DNA from: Nocardioides sp.
GTDB taxonomy: Bacteria; Actinomycetota; Actinomycetes; Propionibacteriales; Nocardioidaceae
NCBI RefSeq assembly: GCF_004803405.1
Contig: NZ_SSXI01000022.1
Location: forward strand, 1-34,890
DNA: 34,890 nt
Direction: 5' to 3'
Below, piece after piece: positions 16,170 to 22,800 of the stretch. Each line of letters starts with the position of its first letter. The first letter of the stretch is position 1. A model generated the notes under the pieces. It saw only the letters and a list, made by a program, of their open reading frames with translations. It was not told the DNA's origin and made no database searches. The position numbers were made by a program, and so were the translations under genes.

Positions 16170-17470
16170 GTCGATGACGCTAGGTCCGCCGGCCCGGGCT
16201 GCGCTTCTCGATTCCTGACCGGTTGCCGAGCATCGAGCGCCCACCCGGTCAGGGCGACGACCGCGAGCCCGAGGACGACGTACCACGGATGCGCGACCAG
16301 GGCGGCCTCCACGCCCCGGAACGGGTTGCCGAGGAGCCCGACCCGCTCGAGCGCCCAGCCGGTTGCTGCCACCAGGGCGAGGCAGCCGCCGACGAGGCGG
16401 ACGCCCGGGTAGAACCGGGTCCGCGCCAGCGCATAGAGGGACGGGAAGAGGGCCGCCGTCGCGGTGAGCTGCGCCAGCTCCACCCCGAGGTTGAAGGCCA
16501 GCAGGGGAGGCACCGACCGGGACCCTTCGAGGCCGAGATCGGTCAGGATGCCGGCGAACGCGAGGCCGTGCACCAGCCCGAAGCCGGCCGCGATGAGCGC
16601 TTCGCCGCGCGGGACCAGCGGTCGCACGGCGTGCACGGCGGCGACGCCCACCGAGACGGCGACGAGCACCTCGACCACGGTGGTGGGCGCCTGCACCCAG
16701 CCGAGGCTGGCCGCGATCAGGGTGGCGGAGTGGCCTACGGTGAAGGCGGTGACGACCGTCGCGAGGTCCCGGAGCGTCGGTGCCACATCCGTCCGGCGTC
16801 GCCACCGCCCGGCCACCACGACGACCGGGGCGGTCAGTAACAGTGCGGTGAGGAACATCAGGTGGTCGGCTCCCTCGAGCACGTGCTGGAAGCCGTACTC
16901 GACCATGTCGAGCAGACCGACCGGCGTCGCGCCCGAACCCGTGTCGCCGGCAACCGTCAGGGTCGGGTCACTGCTCGTGAGCACTCCAGGCGTGCTGATC
17001 TGCCCGGCCGCGTCGGTGAGGACCACGACTGCGTCGTGATCGGGGATGGCCTCGATGACGGCGTCGTACTCGATCTCCAGGCCTGACGTCGACGCACCGC
17101 CGGTGTCGAAGACGACGTCGACGCTGACGGAGTCGATGCCCTCGACGGACTCCCTGGTCAGGCTGGTGAAGGTCTCGGTCCAGACCGTCCCGTCCGCACC
17201 GGTCAGCTCGAGGTGGTCGCCGAGGTACGCGACCACCTCGTCGGAGTACGACGACACGTCCACCTCGCTCGAGTAGTCCGTGCCGAGCGCCTGGTCGAGC
17301 GTGGCCATCGCGATGGTCACCGTCGCGTCTGCCTCGGTGTCACTGACGTGCAGCGAGATCGTGCTGCTGTCGAGACTGTGCGCGTGCGCTGCCGACGGGA
17401 CGAGGGCCACGCTCAGCGCGGCCGCCGCGACGGCGCCGGCCAGACCGGCCGCGCGCCTCGCGAGCCGCAT
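16166..17470 (-). CDS. HupE/UreJ-like membrane protein with exported N-terminal domain
   Basis: A 434-residue exported and membrane protein. Residues 1-30 are a signal peptide (Arg-rich start, hydrophobic core, AHA-HS end). Residues about 31-185 form an exported beta-rich domain (SLDSSTISLHVSDTEADATVTI and following). The C-terminal ~220 residues have about seven membrane helices with the family's conserved His/Asp/Glu: EGADHLMFL, FTVGHSATL, FGLVHGLAFAGIL, FNLGVELAQ. HupE/UreJ proteins are linked to nickel or other metal movement, although this two-part form is uncharacterised. The ATG at 17470 shares one base with the stop of the lipoprotein gene (TGATG). I chose it over an ATG 16 codons upstream because the signal peptide begins here. 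Confidence 0.88.
   Translation of the reverse strand: MRLARRAAGLAGAVAAAALSVALVPSAAHAHSLDSSTISLHVSDTEADATVTIAMATLDQALGTDYSSEVDVSSYSDEVVAYLGDHLELTGADGTVWTETFTSLTRESVEGIDSVSVDVVFDTGGASTSGLEIEYDAVIEAIPDHDAVVVLTDAAGQISTPGVLTSSDPTLTVAGDTGSGATPVGLLDMVEYGFQHVLEGADHLMFLTALLLTAPVVVVAGRWRRRTDVAPTLRDLATVVTAFTVGHSATLIAASLGWVQAPTTVVEVLVAVSVGVAAVHAVRPLVPRGEALIAAGFGLVHGLAFAGILTDLGLEGSRSVPPLLAFNLGVELAQLTATAALFPSLYALARTRFYPGVRLVGGCLALVAATGWALERVGLLGNPFRGVEAALVAHPWYVVLGLAVVALTGWALDARQPVRNREAQPGPADLASST
16177..16182 (-). promoter_or_regulatory. Leaderless promoter -10 of the two-domain VOC gene
   Basis: On the minus strand TAGCGT, inside the 3' end of the hupE-like gene, ends 7 nt before the ATG at 16169. It would allow expression independent of the upstream operon. 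Confidence 0.5.
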
Positions 17471-18045
17471 CAGGCGGTGAGCCCGGTGAAGGACGGCGTG
17501 GCCTCCTGCCCATCCCACGTCACGCGGAACGTGAACGCCTCCTCGAGCGCGGCGCGGTAGGCCTCGGCCTGCTCCTCGGAGATCGTGCCGGCCTCGAGCA
17601 GCGCGTCGATCGCGGGACTCCAGGACTCGACCAGCGCGTCGATGAGCGTGGTCGGGTCGAGGCCGAGGTCCTCGGCTACGGCGGCGAGGTTCTGGCCCTG
17701 CTCCTCCATACGGACATGGAGTTCCTCGTGGCTGATCGCCAGCACCTCGTCGAGCACGTCCTGGACGGGCTGGTGCCCGCGGTGCAGGTCGAGGGAGCCG
17801 TCACCGTAGGCCTCCTGGATCAGGTCGATCAGCTCCTCCTCGGTGGTGACCGACGCCGGGTCGACCGACTGGCCCGGTCCGCCGCCGGCGGGCATCGCGC
17901 CATTGCTTTGTGCGGCGGTGCTCTGTGAGGTGGAGGCCGAGGAGGAGTCGGTGGTCGACGAGGTCGTCTCGCTCGCGCCGCAGGCGGCGACGGTCGGGAT
18001 CAGGACGGCGAGGCTGAGGGCAGCCAGGGTCTTGCGGAGCTTCAT
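17470..18045 (-). CDS. Secreted lipoprotein coupled to the HupE-like gene
   Basis: A 191-residue protein with a lipoprotein signal: MKLRKTLAALSLAVLIPTVAAC, with the lipidated cysteine at 22. A Ser/Thr-rich linker (about 25-55) follows, then a Gly/Pro stretch and an acidic helical domain (about 70-170) with TEEELIDLIQEAYGDGSL, HRGHQPVQDVLDEVL, SHEELHVRMEEQGQNLAAVAEDLG and ISEEQAEAYRAALEEAF. The His/Glu clusters could bind metal, but this is only suggestive. I do not recognise a family. The ATG at 18045 places the signal peptide at the N-terminus. The stop and the HupE start overlap, so the two are likely partners at the cell surface. Upstream lie three tandem PhoP-like heptamers. Confidence 0.78.
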   Translation of the reverse strand: MKLRKTLAALSLAVLIPTVAACGASETTSSTTDSSSASTSQSTAAQSNGAMPAGGGPGQSVDPASVTTEEELIDLIQEAYGDGSLDLHRGHQPVQDVLDEVLAISHEELHVRMEEQGQNLAAVAEDLGLDPTTLIDALVESWSPAIDALLEAGTISEEQAEAYRAALEEAFTFRVTWDGQEATPSFTGLTA

Positions 18046-18108
18046 CTGTTCTCTCGCTTCATGTTGGCGGGTACTGGAGACGAGGATGCGCGAGCGGTCG
18101 GGGAGCGG

Positions 18109-18137
18109 GCTGTGCCTTCTCTGTGAGCCCTCTGTGA
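18109..18137 (-). promoter_or_regulatory. Three tandem heptamers in 11-bp phase, PhoP/OmpR-type operator
   Basis: On the minus strand TCACAGA (from 18137), TCACAGA (from 18126) and GCACAGC (from 18115) follow each other at exactly 11-bp intervals, separated by 4-bp spacers. This is the layout of the direct-repeat PhoP box of mycobacteria (TCACAGC, 4 bp, TCACAGC). The array lies about 65-92 bp before the lipoprotein start. It ends 12 bp before the -35 of the divergent MerR-type promoter. Confidence 0.6.
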
Positions 18138-18148
18138 GCGACTTCGCC

Positions 18149-18180
18149 TTGTATCCGGTACCTAGGTACAGGTTTACGCT
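18149..18180 (+). promoter_or_regulatory. MerR-type promoter with 20-bp spacer and central palindrome
   Basis: TTGTAT (-35, 18149-18154) and TACGCT (-10, 18175-18180) are separated by 20 bp instead of the usual 17. The spacer centres on the perfect palindrome GTACCTAGGTAC (18158-18169), flanked by CC and GG. An overlong spacer filled by a dyad is the hallmark of promoters untwisted by MerR-family activators. The -10 ends 6 nt before the ATG at 18187, so the mRNA should be leaderless. Confidence 0.8.
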
Positions 18181-18186
18181 GACGGC

Positions 18187-18510
18187 ATGGAGCACCTCCT
18201 GACCACCGAGGCCTGCACGATGCCCACCGCCGACCGGCCACTGCGCCTGGCCGAGTTCGACGCCCTCTTCTCGCGTGCCGTTCGCGATGTGCAGCGCGGA
18301 GGCACCGGCGTGCGGATGCACCTGGCCGGCGACGCCGGCCTCGTCGACCGGGTCCGCGACCTGACCGACCGGGAGACGTCCTGCTGCTCGTTCTTCGCCT
18401 TCACGATCGACGGCACCGACGACGACCTGACGCTGGACATCGCCGTGCCGCCGGCGCGGCAGGAGATTCTGGACGCCCTGGCCGACCGTGCCGCGGAGCT
18501 GTCGACATGA
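18187..18510 (+). CDS. Small Cys-containing protein (SCCSFF motif) encoded with a MerR regulator
   Basis: A 107-residue soluble protein with three cysteines: Cys 10 in EACTMPTADRPLRLAEFDALF and the pair Cys 66/67 in RETSCCSFFAFTI. The rest is a simple alpha/beta pattern ending in a helix (ARQEILDALADRAAEL). I recall similar short proteins beside MerR-type genes in actinobacteria, but no function is known to me; metal or thiol binding by the Cys pair is inferred. The ATG at 18187 is preferred over the ATG at 18220 because it keeps Cys 10 and sits at the predicted transcription start. The stop overlaps the merR start (ATGA), so both come from the MerR-type promoter. Confidence 0.8.
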   Translation: MEHLLTTEACTMPTADRPLRLAEFDALFSRAVRDVQRGGTGVRMHLAGDAGLVDRVRDLTDRETSCCSFFAFTIDGTDDDLTLDIAVPPARQEILDALADRAAELST

Positions 18511-18938
18511 GCCTGCGGATCATGGAGGTCGCCCAGGCGGCGGGCGTCAACAAGGAGACGCTCCGCTACTACGAGCGCCGCGGGCTGCTCCGGGCCCCCG
18601 ACCGCAGCCCGGGCGGGCACCGGCTGTACGACGACCGAGCCGTGCAGACCGTGCGGGTCATCAAGGCCGCGCAGCGGCTCGGGTTCACGCTCGAGGAGAT
18701 CGCCGACCTCGTCGCAGTGGGGCGCCGGCGCGGTGTCGGGTCGGGCATGCAGGGGCGTGCCCGCGAGAAGCTGGCTGAGGTCGAGGCGCGCATCGCGGAC
18801 CTGCAGGCGATCCGTGGCAACCTCGTCGCTGCGCTCGAAGCAGGATGCGACGACCTGCACGTGTGCGTCACCCGGGACTGCTGTCCCGTGCCGTTCTCGG
18901 AGATCTCGACCCGCAGCGCCGCCGGCCCACGCCGCTGA
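18507..18938 (+). CDS. MerR family metal-responsive regulator
   Basis: A 143-residue DNA-binding protein. Residues 1-70 are the MerR winged helix (IMEVAQAAGVNKETLRYYERRGLL; SPGGHRLYDDRAVQTVRVIKAAQRLGFTLEEI). Residues about 83-112 are the dimer helix. The C-terminal loop has Cys 114, His 118, Cys 120 and Cys 125/126 (GCDDLHVCVTRDCCPVPF), which looks like a metal-binding loop. The cysteine expected at the start of the dimer helix (Cys 82 of Tn501 MerR, Cys 79 of ZntR) is missing; the region reads GVGSGMQG. Mercury or zinc specificity therefore cannot be assumed. It probably regulates its own operon through the 20-bp-spacer promoter upstream. Confidence 0.92.
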   Translation: MSLRIMEVAQAAGVNKETLRYYERRGLLRAPDRSPGGHRLYDDRAVQTVRVIKAAQRLGFTLEEIADLVAVGRRRGVGSGMQGRAREKLAEVEARIADLQAIRGNLVAALEAGCDDLHVCVTRDCCPVPFSEISTRSAAGPRR

Positions 18939-19004
18939 CCGGGGTTCGCCACCACGTTGTGCGAGCTGGTCTTCGGTCGCCGAGACGGTTGACCATCCCG
19001 GTCG

Positions 19005-19580
19005 CTAGGGACGGCGGCCCAGGAACGCCACCAGTCGGTCGCCGGCGGGAGTGGTGGGTGGGACGGGCAGGGGCGGGTCGAACCGGGCGGCGCGGCCCGA
19101 TGAGTCCACGAGCGCAGGGCACAGCTCGAGCAGAGGAACCGCGAGCGGGGCGGAGATCTGACGAGGCGAGCCGCATGCCACGGAGATGTCCCAGGCGTGC
19201 ACGGCGACCTCGATGGCGGCCACGAGCAGGAGCTCAGATCCGTCGAGGCTGCAGCATCCGATGGTGACGGTCGGCGGCGCGGGGAGCAGGCGGAGCAGCT
19301 CGGCGAGACCGGTCCGGATGCCGGCAACAGTGTCGCCTCCGGTGATGAGGCGCCGCGGCCGGAAGAGCCGCACGTGCCCGCTGGCGAGTCCCTCTGCGAC
19401 GGCCGACGTCGAGTCGGCCACGTGGCAGAGCAGAGTGCCGAGGTCCCATTCGCGGCACGGCGTGGACCGCCGCAGGTCGGCGTCCGCCCCGATCGGGAGG
19501 GCGTTGAGCGCGTAGCCAACCGCTTGCGCGACGAGCGCTCCCCCCGGGGCCGCGCCGTCGTGCACAGAGGCTGTCGTCAT
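19005..19580 (-). CDS. Maleylpyruvate isomerase-fold (TIGR03086/MDMPI-type) protein
   Basis: A 191-residue protein of the DinB-like four-helix MDMPI N-terminal family, which includes mycothiol-dependent enzymes and many metal-binding proteins of unknown role. Recognisable parts are STPCREWDLGTLLCHVADS (about 39-57, with a conserved His), the middle helix VAGIRTGLAELLRLLPAPP and IEVAVHAWDISVACG (second conserved His). The start overlaps the stop of the ECF sigma gene by four bases. This tight link suggests a role with the sigma factor (accessory or anti-sigma-like) or a fixed co-product; neither is proven. The 66-bp gap to merR holds nothing clear. Confidence 0.85.
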   Translation of the reverse strand: MTTASVHDGAAPGGALVAQAVGYALNALPIGADADLRRSTPCREWDLGTLLCHVADSTSAVAEGLASGHVRLFRPRRLITGGDTVAGIRTGLAELLRLLPAPPTVTIGCCSLDGSELLLVAAIEVAVHAWDISVACGSPRQISAPLAVPLLELCPALVDSSGRAARFDPPLPVPPTTPAGDRLVAFLGRRP

Positions 19581-20581
19581 GACGTCGTGGCAGACAGCCC
19601 GAACGTGGCGAAGAGGCCAGGATCCTGGAAGTCGACGACCCTTGCCACGCCGTCCCCCGCGAGGTCGAGCACGTGGATGGAGTGGGCGGTCCAGTAATCG
19701 CCCTCAGGGGTGTACATGGCGAATGCCGCCTGGGCGTTGGCTCGGATCCGGACCATCCGCGAGCCGCCGGGCCGTCCCGCGAACGCCGGGCACCTCCCGG
19801 CCACCAGCGCCAGCACGCGGTCGCGACCGAGGAACCAGTCCGGAACCGGCGGCATCTCCCAGACCACGTCCTCACGCAGCACCGCGCCGAGGTCGGCGAG
19901 ATCCGCGTGCTCGAACGCCCGGGCGTACCGGTCCAGGATCGCCCGTGCCGCCGCGTCGTTCGGCTCCGCGACGCACTCCGCGTCGGGGGCCACAGTCCGC
20001 AGGTGGGCGCGAGCGCGCTGGAGTGAGCTGTTGATCGCGGCCGGGGACGTGTCGAGGATCTCAGCAGCCTCGGCCGCTGGGATCCGGAGCACGTCGCAGA
20101 GCAGCAGCGCGGCACGCTGGCGAGCGGGCAGGTGCTGGTAGGCGACGACGAGCGCCAGCCGCAGGCTGGCCCGGTCGGCGACGACCGCCGCCGGATCGGA
20201 GGTGACCATGCTGTCGGGGACCGGTTGCACCCAGGCTGCGTCGGGCAGCGCGGCTCGGAGATCGGCCTGCGGGTCGTCGGAGGGTGCTCCGAGCCCCGAG
20301 GGCAGCGCACGGCGCTGGCGCTGATCGAGCGCCGTGAGGCATGCGTTGGTGGCGATCCGGTAGAGCCAGGTCCGCAACGACGCCCGGGACGCGTCGTAGG
20401 AGCCGAACGAGCGCCAGGCCCGCAAATAGGTCTCCTGGACGACGTCCTCGGCGTCGTGGGGCGATCCGAGCATCCGGTAGCAGTGCGCGATCAGCTCGCC
20501 CCGGTGGCGGACGGCCGCGAGAGTGAATCCGGCATCCCGTGGTGCGGTGACGTCGGTCGACGGCGTAACGGGGTGACCCAT
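19577..20581 (-). CDS. ECF sigma factor with SnoaL-like C-terminal domain (SigG/TIGR02960-like)
   Basis: A 334-residue sigma factor. Region 2 is at about 25-90 (RHRGELIAHCYRMLGSPHDAEDVVQETYLRAWRSFGSYD, then LRTWLYRIATNACLTALDQR). Region 4 is at about 140-195 (LALVVAYQHLPARQRAALLLCDVL, then AAEAAEILDTSPAAINSSLQRARA). Between them lies an extended linker with the WVQPVPD-type motif of the TIGR02960 group. Residues about 215-330 are an NTF2/SnoaL-like domain (ILDRYARAFEHADLADLGAVLREDVVWEMPP, WFLGRDRV). In such sigma factors this tail replaces a separate anti-sigma factor. The ATG at 20581 is chosen for its AAGGAG site 6 bp upstream; an ATG at 20617 is the alternative. A 16-bp palindrome lies about 60 bp upstream. 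Confidence 0.92.
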   Translation of the reverse strand: MGHPVTPSTDVTAPRDAGFTLAAVRHRGELIAHCYRMLGSPHDAEDVVQETYLRAWRSFGSYDASRASLRTWLYRIATNACLTALDQRQRRALPSGLGAPSDDPQADLRAALPDAAWVQPVPDSMVTSDPAAVVADRASLRLALVVAYQHLPARQRAALLLCDVLRIPAAEAAEILDTSPAAINSSLQRARAHLRTVAPDAECVAEPNDAAARAILDRYARAFEHADLADLGAVLREDVVWEMPPVPDWFLGRDRVLALVAGRCPAFAGRPGGSRMVRIRANAQAAFAMYTPEGDYWTAHSIHVLDLAGDGVARVVDFQDPGLFATFGLSATTS

Positions 20582-20642
20582 GGCGTGCTCCTTCCGCACC
20601 GCTGCCGCGGCGTCCATCAGTACATACCGGCGCCGGAGCCGA

Positions 20643-20658
20643 AACTCATCGATGAGTT
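20643..20658. promoter_or_regulatory. 16-bp perfect palindrome between the sigma and MFS genes
   Basis: AACTCATCGATGAGTT is a perfect 16-bp palindrome, with CCG/CGG matches further out. It lies in the 128-bp divergent gap, 52 bp from the MFS start and 62 bp from the sigma start. This is a typical position and size for a TetR/MarR operator, but no such regulator is adjacent. Confidence 0.6.
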
Positions 20659-20709
20659 CGGGCCTCGCGCTCGGTAGGTACCGGCATGCCCACCCGAGGA
20701 GGAACGTCG

Positions 20710-22143
20710 ATGAGCAGTCGACCCGAGCGATCGATACAGCGCTGGACCCTGGCACTCGCCACCGTGGCGTCGTTCATGACGGCGCTGGACACGCTCGTCG
20801 TGTCCACCGCCCTGGACACGATCCGTAGAGACATGTCCGCCTCCGTCGCAGAGCTGGAATGGACCGTCAACGCGTACAACCTGAGCTTCGCCGTGCTCCT
20901 CCTGACCGCCGCCGGCGTGGGTGACCGGTTCGGTCGCCGGCGGATGTTCGCTGTCGGCCTCGTCGTGTTCGTCGGGGCGTCCGCCGCCTGCGCCCTGTCG
21001 ACAGACGTCACCGCACTGATCGTCGCCCGGGCCGTGCAGGGCGTCGGCGCTGCGCTGGTGATGACCCTGTCGCTGGCGCTGGTCAGCGCGGCCTACCCGT
21101 CGCACCGCCGGGGCGCGGCGATCGGTGTCCTCGAGGGCATGGTCGGCCTTGCGGTGGCGCTCGGCCCGCTCGTCGGCGGCGCGATCGCCGAGGGCCTGAA
21201 CTGGCAGTGGATCTTCTGGCTCAACGTGCCGGTCGGCCTGGTGGCAATCCCGCTCGTGCTCGGGATGCTGAGGGAGAGCCACGGCCCGGATACGCGCCTG
21301 GACCTGGGCGGCGTGGTGCTGGTGACCGCGGGCGCGTTCGGTGTGGTGTGGGCGCTGGTGCGTGGCAACGTCGCTGGATGGGAGAGCGTCGAGGTGCTGG
21401 TCGCGCTCGTGGGCGGCGTGGTGGCGCTGGTCTCCTTCGTCGTGTGGGAGAACCGGGTATCGAACCCCATGCTGCCGATGCGGTTCTTCCGGTCACGGGC
21501 CTTCTCTGCGGGCAACACGGCGGTCTTCCTCACCTTCGCGTCGTTGTTCATCGCTGTCTTCTTCCTCGCCCAGTTCCTGCAGATCGTGCAGGGACACGGT
21601 CCGCTGGACGCAGGTCTGCGCCTGCTGCCGTGGACGGCGACCCTGTTCTTCTGTGCGCCCGTCGCGGGTGCGCTGGTGGACCGGATAGGGGAGCGGCCGC
21701 TGCTGGTGACCGGTCTGTCCCTCCAAGCGGTCGGACTAGCGTGGGTCGCCGTCGCCGCCGCGCCGGAGACGTCGTACGGCGCCCTCGTGCTGCCGCTGGT
21801 GGTGGCAGGTGCTGGAGCGTCGATGGCCATGCCAGCAGTCCAGACCGCGGTCGTCGGGTCCGTCGACCACGCCGAGCTAGGGAAGGCGGCCGGTGCGAAC
21901 AGCATGATGCGCGAGCTCGGCGGCGTCTTCGGGATCGCTGCCGGCGTGGCGGTGTTCGCCGGCGCCGGCGGCTACGGCTCGGTGCGCGCGTTCACCGACG
22001 GGTTCGGCCCCGCCCTCGGGGTCGCCGCAGCGCTGTCGGTCCTCGGTGCGCTCTCGGCGCTGTGGGTGCCGGTCATGTCGCGGGGCTCACTGGATGCGGC
22101 TGGACAGCCGGTGCGGCGTGAGAGCACTGTGGAGCCTGTTTGA
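20710..22143 (+). CDS. MFS transporter, DHA2 (EmrB/QacA-like) drug efflux family
   Basis: A 477-residue membrane protein with 14 predicted helices, a proton-driven multidrug exporter of the DHA2 type. Visible motifs are the first helix with LDTLVVSTALDTI (motif D1), the loop GDRFGRRRMF (motif A), ARAVQGVGAALVMTLSLALVSAAYP (motif B) and GVLEGMVGLAVALGPLVGGAIAEGLNWQWIFWLNVPVG (motif C). The ATG at 20710 follows a GAGGAGG site and is preferred over one eight codons upstream. The methyltransferase gene starts 10 bp after the stop, implying one transcript. The substrate is unknown. Confidence 0.93.
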   Translation: MSSRPERSIQRWTLALATVASFMTALDTLVVSTALDTIRRDMSASVAELEWTVNAYNLSFAVLLLTAAGVGDRFGRRRMFAVGLVVFVGASAACALSTDVTALIVARAVQGVGAALVMTLSLALVSAAYPSHRRGAAIGVLEGMVGLAVALGPLVGGAIAEGLNWQWIFWLNVPVGLVAIPLVLGMLRESHGPDTRLDLGGVVLVTAGAFGVVWALVRGNVAGWESVEVLVALVGGVVALVSFVVWENRVSNPMLPMRFFRSRAFSAGNTAVFLTFASLFIAVFFLAQFLQIVQGHGPLDAGLRLLPWTATLFFCAPVAGALVDRIGERPLLVTGLSLQAVGLAWVAVAAAPETSYGALVLPLVVAGAGASMAMPAVQTAVVGSVDHAELGKAAGANSMMRELGGVFGIAAGVAVFAGAGGYGSVRAFTDGFGPALGVAAALSVLGALSALWVPVMSRGSLDAAGQPVRRESTVEPV

Positions 22144-22153
22144 AGGAGACGCG

Positions 22154-22771
22154 ATGGGGATCTACCGCGAACAGGTCCTGCCAAGGATCGTCAACGTCGG
22201 GTGCGCCATGGGACCGGCCCAAGGGCCGCTGCGGAAGCGGGTCTGCGCGGGGCTGTCCGGAGAGGTCCTCGAGATCGGGTTCGGCTCGGGGCTGAACGTG
22301 CCGCACTACCCGGCGACGGTCTCCCGGGTGGCGGCCGTCGAGCCGTCCGACGTCGGTTGGAGCCTGGCCTCCGCGCGGGTGGAGGCCAGCGCGGTGCCGG
22401 TCCAGCGCGTGGGAATGGACGGTCAGGCGCTGCCGCTGCAGGACGACTCGTTTGACTGCGCGCTCTCGACCTGGACGATGTGCACGATCCCCGACCTGGC
22501 CGCGGCCCTCTCGGAGGTGCGACGGGTGCTGCGACCCGGCGGAACCCTGCACTTCGTCGAGCACGGGCTCGCGCCGGACGAGTCGGTCGCACGGTGGCAA
22601 CGGCGTCTCGAACCCGTGCAGAAGCGCGTCCTGGGCGGGTGCCACCTCACCCGACCGATCCTCGACGCGATCGAGGCGGCCGGCTTCACCATCACCGAGG
22701 TGGACGTCTTCTACGAGGAGGGTGCCCCGAAGGTGCTGGGTGCCGACAAGCTGGGCGTCGCCACGGCCTGA
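22154..22771 (+). CDS. Class I SAM-dependent methyltransferase, METTL7-like
   Basis: A 205-residue cytoplasmic methyltransferase. The SAM-binding loop is VLEIGFGSGLNVPHYP (about 36-51), the acidic residue is in VAAVEPSD, and motif IV/V reads DDSFDCALSTWTMCTIPDL, followed by RVLRPGGTLHFVEHG. The C-terminal part (WQRRLEPVQKRVLGGCHLTRPILDAIEAAGF) resembles bacterial relatives of METTL7 thiol methyltransferases, so a small thiol or xenobiotic substrate is possible but inferred. A GAAGGAG site lies 5 bp before the ATG. It sits 10 bp behind the efflux pump, which suggests joint modification and export of a compound. Confidence 0.88.
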   Translation: MGIYREQVLPRIVNVGCAMGPAQGPLRKRVCAGLSGEVLEIGFGSGLNVPHYPATVSRVAAVEPSDVGWSLASARVEASAVPVQRVGMDGQALPLQDDSFDCALSTWTMCTIPDLAAALSEVRRVLRPGGTLHFVEHGLAPDESVARWQRRLEPVQKRVLGGCHLTRPILDAIEAAGFTITEVDVFYEEGAPKVLGADKLGVATA

Positions 22772-22788
22772 CCGGCGGTCCGGGACCC

Positions 22789-22794
22789 TAGGCT
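22789..22794 (+). promoter_or_regulatory. Leaderless promoter -10 of the aldo/keto reductase gene
   Basis: TAGGCT ends 6 nt before the ATG at 22801, with no ribosome-binding site in between. Confidence 0.55.
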
Positions 22795-22800
22795 GGCGGG

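Noticed and set aside
18507..18938. Classical mercury-resistance MerR
   Set aside because: The dimer-helix cysteine is missing and there are no merA, merB or merT/P genes next to it.
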